A stretch of DNA of 64,000 bases from Sitta carolinensis. Lineage: Eukaryota; Chordata; Aves; Passeriformes; Sittidae. The notes below the pieces were generated by a model. The model did no database searches, was not told where the DNA came from, and worked only from the letters and a program-made list of their open reading frames with translations. Positions within the stretch are counted from its first letter, which is position 1; each line of letters starts with the position of its first letter. Below, piece by piece: positions 14,401 through 24,127 of this stretch. A program made the translations under genes and the position numbers. The stretch is from positions 5,750,452 through 5,814,451 of the forward strand of contig CM063294.1 in assembly GCA_032173965.1 (NCBI GenBank). The letters run 5' to 3'.

Positions 14401-14855
14401 TCACAGAATATGGAAAAAAGTGAGGTGGAAAGAGTGTTAGACCATTTAATCCATTCATTGTAGTTTATGATTCAGAAAGAAATTTGCATAACCTGCTCTA
14501 AAAGACTTTCTATGTAATGATGTTTCCTCAGTTTCCCAAATCAATATTTCAAAACTTCAGCTCTCTTACTGTTAGAAAAGATTTTTATAAAACCCAAATT
14601 TTCCTTCACTTTTTCCAAATACATATCAGAATACATCTTAATTTCTCTTTGCATTGGCTGACTACATTTTTAAAGAGTTTTGATGAGTCTACTCCGTTTC
14701 CACTGTCCTAACCCCAAAAATGCCAGTTCCTCTTCTCAGGAAATATTGAGTTTGCTATGTGTGATTATTTTTAATTGTCTCCCAGTCCTTCTCCAAATGC
14801 TCACAGGTTTGTTTTTTCCAAGTACAATGCCCAAAACTGAAACAAGTGCTCTTTA
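14401..14855 (-). mobile_element. Ancient CR1-type LINE relic
   Basis: This is much more decayed than the copy at 10.9 kb. Blocks matching the older amniote CR1 tail still appear in the right order on the plus strand. A region starting CTCTTACTGTTAGAAAAG runs into CCCAAATTTTCCTTCACT and corresponds to 'ctgttaggaagtttttccta...aatttcccttgc'. Next comes AATGCCAGTTCCTCTTCTC, corresponding to 'acccagttccttcaacc'. Then TCTCCAAATGCTCACAG is followed by CAATGCCCAAAACTGAAAC, corresponding to 'ggtgcccagaactggacac'. The orientation is minus. Its age shows that the locus already existed early in bird or reptile history. Boundaries are approximate. Confidence 0.65.
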
Positions 14856-15266
14856 CAAAAGGGCTGTGTTTTATGCTTAAGCTTATGCTAAAACATATTC
14901 CTGAGTGTTGCTCATTTAAATAGGAGGTGATAAGTGAGATCTCAGGTTTAGACTCCAGGTGTCCACACAGTTTATCTGTACTCACTTGAAGTGCAGCACT
15001 ACTAATTTTAATATTATTATGTCCAAATCTGCAAAGAGCTTTTACCAGATAATATACCCATATACTCAAATTCAACCTGGGACATCATGAAAGACAGCTC
15101 TTCCTGCTCAGCTTTTCTAAAGTTGATCCTTTTGTTTAATTTATGTGAGGAAATAAGATTTGTCAAATATTTCAGGTAAATTTTTTCCTAGATTTTTTTT
15201 TTTTTAATATGCTGTTATATAGGCAGATGAATAAATTTATTTTCACTCCTGACTTATAAACTCCTA

Positions 15267-15374
15267 TTTAAAAAAACCAAAAAAACAAAAAACAACCACA
15301 CACACAATTAAAAAACAAACAAACAAACAAACAAAAACAAACAAAAAAAAAAACAAAAAACAAAAAAAACACCC
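15267..15374 (+). repeat. A/C low-complexity tract with (AAAC)n
   Basis: Roughly 105 bases composed almost only of A and C. It includes a CACACACACA block and several AAAC units. It is one of a set of A/C-only tracts in this window (24.1, 47.0, 60.8 and 63.0 kb). Confidence 0.9.
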
Positions 15375-18372
15375 CAGAAATCTAATGACCTTCAAGTGGT
15401 CAATTTTTTCCAACTACACGTTTGTCAAGTATTGTGTGAACACCTTTTTACTTTTAACAGCAGGAATGCACTCTGTACTGCAAAAGTCAGAACAAGTTAT
15501 TATGACTTGCTGGGGAAATAGAGGGATATTGCAAAACAATCAACTGCCTTTATTGATTTTACACTTCGCTCATACTCTATGTATGTAGTTCAACTAGCAC
15601 AGTGAAAGGGAAACTGCTTCCTTGACACTGCCACGTGCTTATTTGTTGAAAGAACATTTCTAAATTAAAAATTAGAAAGCAAACATTTGAGAAAACCTTG
15701 ATGCAGTTTGACACTATCATAAACCCCATTTTAATTTATATTTAATTTATATGCTTTCTTAAGCTCTTTTATCCAGCACTGTTTCAATAAATGAGTAGTT
15801 CTTAACCCTTCTGAGCAAGTAAGCACTCATTCAGACTTACAGTTACAGGAATTACATGACTCTAGGTGACACATTTTTAAAACTGGAATAATCCAGAGGC
15901 ATTCAAGCTAAATCTCTGATTGCTAAGAGAAGGATAGTGCTTCACCATGCATTTAGCAGTGGTGTTACACATCACTCACCAGTCTGTGGCACACATGCAA
16001 TTCAACACCTAAAGCATTACAAATGCTTAATGAAATCAATTCCCTAAAAGTTCACATTTATGTTTTATATGCAAGCAATACTTATTTTTAATCCTCTGTT
16101 TATTCACATCCTTCTTTCATATAAAGAAATTGTTTACAACTTCTTAAACAAATTAAAATCAATCGTCCGTGTCAAACAATTCAAAATAACAGCAGTTGTG
16201 CCAGTAACTTGCTTCATTTTGAGCATGGATGCTGTTTGGAAGGATGGGAAGCCTTAAAGTCAACAAAATTTCCCCAGTTCTACAGGTTCAACTTCACAGG
16301 AGTCAGCTGACTGCCACAGTGGAAGGTAATTTGTTCCAAATCATTTTAATGCTATAGAGGCACAGTCAGTAATGTTATCTTGGGCAGAAAGGGGACCATG
16401 AAGTCTGTCTGAAAGCATCAAATAGCATCTGCACTCAGTGTAAAAAATCTGAACCTACCCTTTCTTCACATTCAAAGTCCAGCCTCTTAAAGGAAAATAT
16501 TTTTAGCCTCATCTCAAAGAAGGGCAACTGAGCAGTTTCCTACTGCAGCACCAAGTTTGCATAAAGGTGATTCCATCTCGGAGTACTAATCAAATGTCAT
16601 TTGTAAATGGTCAGAGGACATTCTGAAGGCTCTCCTCTGTGGAAACTGAGATCAGCTTTGTTAAATTTTATGAACATATATATTTTCCCATGTGCATATA
16701 ACAGTGATTGATGCACTGATGAATGTGTCTCTTTTCATGCCAGAAAAATCCAGGAAGGTCTCATTCCCCATGCAGTCCAGTAAACTCATTTCAGCTCTCA
16801 TTCACATAGATCTGCAGTCACTGTACAGATCAACAGCATCCATAGAGCTTCCATGTTGAAAAACAAGAGTATTTCTTAGTTCCTAAATATTAACTCGAAT
16901 CCTGCACTTGTTTCATACACTGCGAGCATCAAGACACAACTGTACCCTCTTGAGAAAGATGAGGACAGAGGATCTACAGCAATTCCTATTAATTCTCTTA
17001 GAAGGACAGGGCTTGAGTATGGACACAGAAACTGGTTCAGAGCAATTCTTTGTTATATGAATAATAGGGAAACAGGAAATTGCAACAAAATCAGAAATTC
17101 TGATCAAGTTCAGATTTTTGAAAATACTTTCAAATCTATTACTATATTTTAAAAATCCTGTCTTAAAACACTTATTTTTCTGTTAATTCTGCTTTATCTG
17201 GATGAAGGGTATAAACAAAGAGTTTAAGGTTATTTGCTTTCCTTAATGCAAAGGTACCTATCTCTTCCTTTAGAGGCAAGAAATGCTGGCACAGGAACAG
17301 AGAATTTAAGTAAGGGACACTACTACCTTGAGTGGGCAAGTACTAAGGATTTTATCATTATGCAATTGCACTGTGTTGGGTCCCAGTCTCCTGACATGAC
17401 TTTTACAGAACACTACAGCATGAACTCTGTGAAATATCTATTGCTGGTTGTTTATGCTCTCTTATGTATTTACACAACACTGCTTCTGCCATTGATTTTC
17501 TCATATTTGCTACAGAATGTCAGATGACTTAACAAGCTGTAGAGTCAGGTACCACATATTTCAGATAGAGCACAATAAAAGGAATAGTACTTTTGGTCTG
17601 GCTTGCTCCCCTGCCCCCAGATTTCACATTCAGAGAACTACAGCTCAACCCAGGAACCTTAAGCTTAATACAGGGAGTACCATAAATATTTAAAAAAAAA
17701 TATTAGTATGCTCCAATTTACTGGAGCTCTAATTTATTTTATCACTAATTGGGACTTATGACCTTCATTCCAAGTAAAAACATTAAAAAAACATTCTGAC
17801 CTTAAAGAGATACTAAATAAATCAGTTAATATATTTTTATCTTGCAACTGTCACGAGGACTTCACCTTCTAAAGTTAGAGCTTTGAGGAACAGATTCTGA
17901 TCACTTTTATACAAGTTTTATATTGATATTGTTGCATTATGCTCAGAAGGGTTCATCATGTCTTACAATACCATGAGATCAGAATCTGCCCTTCTGCAAA
18001 TGTGAAGAAAAGCCAGAAGAGAACATGCCTTGACTTTTCCCTTACTTTTGCAAAGGAATATCAGCCTGTATCCAGAGTACCTCCATTGTCTGGACTTCAT
18101 CCTAAGCCAAGGTTTCCACAGCCAGCAAGGCCCTGCACACAACAACCAGGATCAGAATCCCAGGACAGGGCTGACTTCTCTCAGCAGCATTTGATGCTTG
18201 ACAAAGCAGAAGGTTTAACTGAGGTCAACTGGAGGCAGCCTGCACTGGACTCCAGGGTTGGGCAGATAACTATTTGGGAAAGACTGCATGCAGACTCCGA
18301 GATAAGCATCACTAGAGATCAATACAGCAAAAGCAAAACCTCAAGAGTTAAGGAATCATACAGCAGCAGCTT

Positions 18373-18408
18373 AAAAAAAAAAAAAAAAAAAATCAATTTT
18401 TTTTTTTT
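18373..18408. repeat. A20-TCAA-T12 foldback tract
   Basis: Twenty A (18,373-18,392), the spacer TCAA, then twelve T (18,397-18,408). The two runs can pair as an A:T hairpin with a 4-nt loop. This interrupts the 17,939-18,514 ORF with a polylysine then polyphenylalanine stretch, which argues against that ORF being real. Confidence 0.85.
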
Positions 18409-19381
18409 CCTATCCAGAAAGCTAGTAGCAAGATTATATTTGGGTCAATGCCACTCAGACTTTTCAAATCACTATACCTTCTTGGACCTTATATCATACC
18501 TACTGCTCCTATAGTCTCATCCCCTCCCTTCTTCTCTCAAAAATGAGGAAAGCTAACAAACCAGAACCAAGTGTAACTCAGATTTCTTCTTCGGTACTGC
18601 AGCTTTCCACTAACCTTCACACAGGACTCTGACCATGAAAGTCAGTGTTCTGATGGGAAGGTCTGCCATCTTACAGCCAGGACTGCAGGGTGGGATGGTT
18701 TATATTATTATTTGTTTTTTCTTTGACCCTGTAATTCTAGTTGCTATCGAAATAGATTGGCCATTTCCATACTACTGAATTAGGTAGATGTAACACAAAC
18801 TGGAAATGTTTGCAGGGAGAGAGTTTCCTTAGATGAAGAGTCTTCTGTTGCCAGAAATAGAAATACAATGTATTATATATGTTACATCGCATATAACGTA
18901 CATATATATGTAATATATTTCTAGTGTGTAGAACCCACTAACAAAAAAAAAAAAAAAAAATTGTCTTCTGCTTTATAGTTTCCCCATTGGTGTTTCATTC
19001 ACAAGATTTAGTGAAGCCAAAAAACATAACTTAAGATTTATTAGAAGTAGGTAAAAAACACCATAGAAAATTAGGAGTCAAACAAGTTGAAAAAAAAAAT
19101 ATTGCTGTAGTATTTTCTACACTCTCCACCTTTACAGCTCTAGAACAACAAGAAAACATATGATCTCTGAGAAACAGTTTCTTCTTTTCCCTTCCCTCAT
19201 TCCTTCCCAACAAAAAGAAGAAAAATAAAATATCAGCAACAAATCTAACACTGAGACTCAGACTGGAATTCCCTCTCTATAAATTAAATTACCCACGGAT
19301 TCAGCTGATATTTACATCAGTGCCAAGGGACTGGAAGAGAATTCACCCACGCTTGTCTTGAGGAGCATTTGGCTGCAGAAA

Positions 19382-19418
19382 GGGCCCTGGGTGGGACAGG
19401 CAGGGGCAGCCAGGGGGG
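19382..19418 (+). other. G-quadruplex motif
   Basis: Five G tracts of at least three: GGG-CCCT-GGG-T-GGG-ACAGGCA-GGGG-CAGCCA-GGGGGG. The loops are 4, 1, 7 and 6 nt. This satisfies the usual G3+N1-7 rule on the plus strand. Folding is predicted only. Confidence 0.6.
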
Positions 19419-20493
19419 CACAGCCCTCCTGAGCAGGCTGAAGGGATTTCAGTAGGGACAAACCCCTGATATCAGCTCCTACAACCCAACCGCCCCAAAG
19501 AGCCCACCAGGACACATAAAGGAACTTCCTCCAGAGCACTGGTAATCACCCTCAACACACAGCACTTAATCAGTAGCTTAAGAAGCTTGCAGATTTCACA
19601 GATATCATCTGTTCAAGCATCAGAAAAATTTAAGATGGAGAAAAATATTTCACTGTGTTCTGATTTTCACCCAGATTAAATGACAAGTATTTTTAACTCA
19701 TCTCAACTACAGTTTTCTCCTGTTAAGAGAGTTTTTCTCCAATAAATAAAAAGCTTAAAAGAAAGTTTGCAGACATCAATTTGTGGTTAAAAATACAGAA
19801 AAAAAACCTGCTTCAAGTGCTGCTTATAAATAAAATTCTCTTTTTTACAGACTATTCATCTGTCTCCCCTTTTCTTCCTATCTACCATCCAAGGCTCCTG
19901 ACATGATTTGTGGATTCCCAATTATTCATCTCATAGTCCACAACTGCATACTCTCAGCTATTACATTATATAAATTGTGCCTTTGTGTAAATTGCACATC
20001 ACCAAAATTCCTGTCTTGTGCATTCAGACAGGCATCTCTTGATTCACTGTTTCTTTGATTTGAGTGCTTCTATGATACCATGTTCTCTTCCATAACTAGA
20101 ATTTCCTTTTTTTTTTCCTGCTTCAAACTTATCCTGATTACAGTTTTATTTCTCTTTTCATATTATTTGAAATTTCCAGGGCACGAAGGACTATGGGTTG
20201 GATGACTGAACAGCATAATGAAGAAAAAGGAAGAGCAAAAAGCCGACATGGTTTGGATGAGATGAATTTTAAAGGCTGGAACTGCTATGCTGTTGTGGAG
20301 GTTGAACAAGCAGAAACTTGCAACATTTCCTGAAGACATTTATTTAATTTTCGCTGCTTTTTGTGATCCGACGTTGTAACCTCCCCAGTCTCAAACACCC
20401 CTGAATACACCAGTATGGAGTCATGCCCTGCCTGTCCCCCCATGCCTGCTCCCATGGCCCTGGGGGAAAAGCACAGCACACAGGGGCTGGAGC

Positions 20494-20525
20494 AGAGGGA
20501 TTGTGTCTGTCCTGCTGCCAGCCCT
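20494..20525 (+). repeat. Orphan first unit of the 50-bp minisatellite
   Basis: AGAGGGATTGTGTCTGTCCT followed by GCTGCCAGCCCT matches the start of the array unit that resumes at 20,857. Just upstream, GGGGCTGGAGC corresponds to the end of the unit. The unit breaks off at AGCCCT, where the LTR-like insertion begins. It shows that the repeat was present before the insertion. Confidence 0.85.
20520..20525. repeat. Left copy of 6-bp target-site duplication
   Basis: AGCCCT directly before the LTR-like element. The partner copy is at 20,824-20,829. A 6-bp duplication is within the range seen for endogenous retroviruses. Confidence 0.5.
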
Positions 20526-20823
20526 TGCTGTCCCTGAAAATCAGCCTTCTGATTTGTTTTAGTATAGTGGAGTCAGTTCTCATGAATTGGAAGATAAACA
20601 AGAATCATGTTTGCATTCCTTTATAAAAGATATCACCTAATGGACTTCTCAAGTGACCAGTGGAGATGGAGAGGTGGGAACTTCTCTGTTCAATCTCTGG
20701 TCACTGTCCAGAAACCTATATATATGAGGTCAACAATAAACTAGGATCTTATTCCTTTCTTCTTCTCTGCCTGAACCCCTGTTGTGTGTGTTGCTGTGTG
20801 TTTCTAACTGCGTCACAGTAACA
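20526..20823 (+). mobile_element. Solo-LTR-like insertion, 298 bp
   Basis: The segment interrupts a minisatellite unit exactly. AGCCCT stands immediately before it (20,520-20,525) and again immediately after it (20,824-20,829), as a target-site duplication would. It starts with TG and ends with ACA. It contains a TATA-like CCTATATATATGAG, a polyadenylation signal AATAAA near 20,735, and a GT-rich tail (GTTGTGTGTGTTGCTG). That is the order expected of a retroviral-type LTR. There is no coding sequence, and no second LTR was noticed nearby, so a solo LTR formed by recombination is the simplest reading. The AGCCCT motif belongs to the host repeat unit, which weakens the duplication argument somewhat. 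I cannot name the family. Confidence 0.5.
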
Positions 20824-20829
20824 AGCCCT
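20824..20829. repeat. Right copy of 6-bp target-site duplication
   Basis: AGCCCT directly after the terminal ACA of the LTR-like element. The host unit then continues, slightly altered (GCCTCCCGGGGCTGCCCAGC), into the main array. Confidence 0.5.
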
Positions 20830-20856
20830 GCCTCCCGGGGCTGCCCAGCCTGAAGC

Positions 20857-22716
20857 AGAGGGATTGTGCCTGTCCTCCTGCCAGCCCTGTCCCTCCAGCC
20901 AGGAGCAGAGGGATTGTGCCTTACCCTGCTGCCAGCCCTGCCCCTCCAGCCTGGAGCAGAGGGATTGTGCCTTACCCTGCTGCCAGCCCTGTCCCTCCAG
21001 CCTGGAGCAGAGGGATTGTGCCTTACCCTGCTGCCAGCCCTGTCCCTCCAGCCTGGAGCAGAGGGATTGTGTCTGTCCTGCTGCCAGCCCTGTCCCTCCA
21101 GCCAGGAGTAGAGGGATTGTGCCTGTCCTGCTGCCAGCCCTGTCCCTCCAGCCAGGAGCAGAGGGATTGTGCCTGTCCTGCTGCCAGCCCTGTCCCTCCA
21201 GCCTGGAGCAGAGGGATTGTGCCTGTCCTCCTGCCAGCCCTGTCCCTCCAGCCTGGAGCAGAGGGATTGTGCCTTACCCTGCTGCCAGCCCTGTCCCTCC
21301 AGCCTGGAGCAGAGGGATTGTGCCTGTCCTGCTGCCAGCCCTGTCCCTCCAGCCTGGAGCAGAGGGATTGTGCCTGTCCTGCTGCCAGCCCTGTCCCTCC
21401 AGCCTGGAGCAGAGGGATTGTGCCTGTCCTGCTGCCAGCCCTGTCCCCCCAGCCTGGAGCAGAGGGATTGTGCCTGTCCTGCTGCCAGCCCTGCCCCTCC
21501 AGCCTGGAGCAGAGGGATTGTGCCTGTCCTGCTGCCAGCTCTGCCCCTCCAGCCTGGAGCAGAGGGATTGTGCCTGTCCTCCTGCCAGCCCTGTCCCTCC
21601 AGACAGGAGCAGAGGGATTGTGCCTGTCCTGCTGCCAGCCCTGTCCCTCCAGCCTGGAGCAGAGGGATTGTGCCTGTCCTCCTGCCAGCCCTGTCCCTCC
21701 AGCCTGGAGCAGAGGGATTGTGCCTTACCCTGCTGCCAGCCCTGTCCCTCCAGCCTGGAGCAGAGGGATTGTGCCTGTCCTGCTGCCAGCCCTGCCCCTC
21801 CAGCCTGGAGCAGAGGGATTGTGCCTGTCCTGCTGCCAGCTCTGCCCCTCCAGCCTGGAGCAGAGGGATTGTGCCTGTCCTCCTGCCAGCCCTGTCCCTC
21901 CAGCCAGGAGCAGAGGGATTGTGCCTGTCCTGCTGCCAGCCCTGTCCCTCCAGCCTGGAGCAGAGGGATTGTGCCTTACCCTGCTGCCAGCCCTGCCCCT
22001 CCAGCCTGGAGCAGAGGGATTGTGCCTGTCCTGCTGCCAGCTCTGCCCCTCCAGCCTGGAGCAGAGGGATTGTGCCTGTCCTCCTGCCAGCCCTGTCCCT
22101 CCAGCCAGGAGCAGAGGGATTGTGCCTGTCCTGCTGCCAGCCCTGTCCCTCCAGCCTGGAGCAGAGGGATTGTGCCTTACCCTGCTGCCAGCCCTGTCCC
22201 TCCAGCCTGGAGCAGAGGGATTGTGCCTGTCCTGCTGCCAGCCCTGTCCCTCCAGCCTGGAGCAGAGGGATTGTGCCTGTCCTGCTGCCAGCCCTGTCCC
22301 CCCAGCCTGGAGCAGAGGGATTGTGTCTGTCCTGCTGCCAGCCCTGTCCCTCCAGCCAGGAGTAGAGGGATTGTGCCTGTCCTCCTGCCAGCCCTGTCCC
22401 TCCAGCCAGGAGCAGAGGGATTGTGCCTGTCCTGCTGCCAGCCCTGTCCCTCCAGCCTGGAGCAGAGGGATTGTGCCTGTCCTCCTGCCAGCCCTGTCCC
22501 TCCAGCCTGGAGCAGAGGGATTGTGCCTTACCCTGCTGCCAGCCCTGCCCCTCCAGCCTGGAGCAGAGGGATTGTGCCTGTCCTCCTGCCAGCCCTGCCC
22601 CTCCAGCCTGGAGCAGAGGGATTGTGCCTGTCCTCCTGCCAGCCCTGTCCCTCCAGCCTGGAGCAGAGGGATTGTGCCTTACCCTGCTGCCAGCCCTGTC
22701 CCTCCAGCCTGGAGCA
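20857..22716 (+). repeat. GC-rich minisatellite, 37 units of 50/51 bp
   Basis: The unit runs from AGAGGGATTGTGCC through CTGCCAGCCCTGTCCCTCC to AGCCTGGAGC. By hand I count 37 unit starts. Three main variants differ after GATTGTG: CCTGTCCTGCTG (A, 50 bp), CCTGTCCTCCTG (B, 50 bp) and CCTTACCCTGCTG (C, 51 bp). Two units carry TCTGTCCTGCTG (A'). Other variable sites are GTCCC/GCCCC, AGCCC/AGCTC and CCTGGAGC/CCAGGAGC/ACAGGAGC. Reading order is B C C C A' A A B C A A A A A B A B C A A B A C A B A C A A A' B A B C B B C. The array contains no ATG. With a period of 50, each frame cycles through all three phases. The unit lacks stops except for TAG made by the GGAGTAGAGG variant, so very long plus-strand ORFs in three frames are artefacts. 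The array ends in a degenerate half unit before 22,740. Confidence 0.97.
21812..22213 (+). repeat. Higher-order duplication inside the minisatellite
   Basis: Units 20-23 (21,812-22,012) and units 24-27 (22,013-22,213) have the same variant order. The order is A with the AGCTC change, B ending CCAGGAGC, A, then C. Each block is 201 bp. By eye they differ at one base (GCCCC versus GTCCC in the fourth unit). This is a recent four-unit block duplication within the array. Confidence 0.8.
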
Positions 22717-23604
22717 GCAACTCTGCTCCAAAGGTGTCAATGGCACAAAGGGCTGAATCAGCTCCACTGGCAGAGCTTGCTCCTCAGTGCATGCACCAAG
22801 AGAGATGGTTAGTGATACTAATAAACCTAAGAGAAAATGGTTCAAGGCTTTTTTTATTCTTTTCCCCCCTAAAGAACTGCACTTTACCCCATTAGTTTTG
22901 TCTACAAGGTAATCTCCTCCTGGCCAGTGTGACAAGCTGCTATCAAGAGGGGGTACAGCTTAAAATATCTTGTATGTATAGATTGTTAATCATTGTGGGA
23001 TGATAGAGGTAAAATAAGGATATGTCATTCCAACAAGAGCTTTTTATAAGACCAAAGAATTTTACAGTTTCCATAAAAGCTGTTCAATTTGTAGAACTAT
23101 CTGTTGAACTTAGCACACGTACTAATTGCACCAATTATTTCTCCCTATGTGACAAAAGTGTTGATAAATATGTCATTACAAAGCATCTTTACAGTGCTAT
23201 TCCCTTAAAAAAGAAATGGTAGCTTTATTTTTAGTTGAACATTACTACAAGTTCTTTTCCCCCACATTTAAAACAGACCTTCTGTAATCATGACTATTCA
23301 AATGTCTCTGACAAATGATTTATGGTACCTGGAGAGCTGCTGCAGGTGACTCTCCTCCTCTGTATGATATTTAGTTATTAAAATAAGGTTGTGGGTTTTT
23401 CAACAAGTGCAGAGGAAGGGAACGAGCAATTTCTCATTTACTTAGTCACTTTGAGAGGAATTGCCTTCACAGGAGGGACCATTATTTATAGCAATCTGAA
23501 CCATCCATATTTCCATCAGTAAAGGACAGAATTTAGAGTCATTTCTTAGCTGATAGTATTAATAGTATTTGAGATTGAAGCTGAAAAAGGTGAAAATAAC
23601 TTAC

Positions 23605-23649
23605 CTTGATGAAACAGTGGTTGGAAGTAAAATACTGTAGGAATTTGTG
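23605..23649 (-). other. Candidate 45-nt exon, minus strand
   Basis: On the minus strand a strong acceptor (TTCCTTGCTCCTTTTCAG) precedes 45 nt that are open in all three frames. They end in a near-perfect donor, ATCAAG|GTAAGTT. In phase 0 the segment is exactly 15 codons and reads HKFLQYFTSNHCFIK. Its phase (0 to 0) would allow it to follow the 51.7-kb candidate, which ends in phase 0. I do not recognise the peptide. A segment this short with good splice sites can arise by chance, and I found a similar one at 1,941-1,976 on the other strand. Confidence is limited for that reason. Confidence 0.25.
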
Positions 23650-24088
23650 CTGAAAAGGAGCAAGGAATGCTTTACACAGGTGTGCAGAACATGTATTAAA
23701 AGGGCACTATTTTACATGCTATTTCCCTATTCATGTTTTTCAAACAGTTGGCACTGAATCCTTCACAGAGAAAATACATCAGTCACTTTAAAGTTGACTT
23801 TTTTCCCCCCAGTGCTCAGAAATCTCTCTTAGCATCTTTTTCATTACAAAGTCTGTGATTAACCACCACAGGCTGAATACTGTGGTTGAGAACATAAGCT
23901 GGTTTAAATCAGCACCAGCCTTGTGAAGTTGTTCAATAATGTCAGTTTTAAGAGACAACCTCCCTGTCATTAGGTGTGTAAAGCTGCATTATCCTTTTGG
24001 CATTGGATCACTAGAAATAACATTATATAGGGCTGGCCAACTAGGAAAACCCTTGCCTGCCATATATTCTGTAAAGAAAAAAGTCATT

Positions 24089-24094
24089 AAAAAC

Positions 24095-24125
<31 letters not shown>

Positions 24126-24127
24126 CC
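24089..24127 (+). repeat. (AAAAC)n/(AAAC)n microsatellite
   Basis: Starts with about three AAAAC units, followed by AAAC units and a short A run. It contains no G or T. Confidence 0.9.

Larger units (their letters stand above)
14856..20493. other. AT-rich unique DNA with simple repeats
   Basis: No gene is recognised. The longest non-repeat ORF in the window (17,939-18,514 plus, 191 codons) lies here. It runs through an A20 and a T12 tract, and its residues fit no family I know, so I read it as chance. An AT-alternating stretch lies at 18,873-18,920, an A run near 18,942-18,960, and a G-quadruplex motif at 19,382-19,418. Confidence 0.55.

Noticed and set aside
17939..18514. 191-codon plus-strand ORF as a gene
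   Set aside because: It runs through A20 and T12 homopolymers and shows no domain or coding texture. No splice or retrocopy structure with target-site duplication was found.
20864..22895. Very long plus-strand ORFs (630, 659 and 398 codons) as genes
   Set aside because: They are overlapping frames of a 50-bp tandem repeat with no ATG inside the array. Their length follows from repeat periodicity, not selection.
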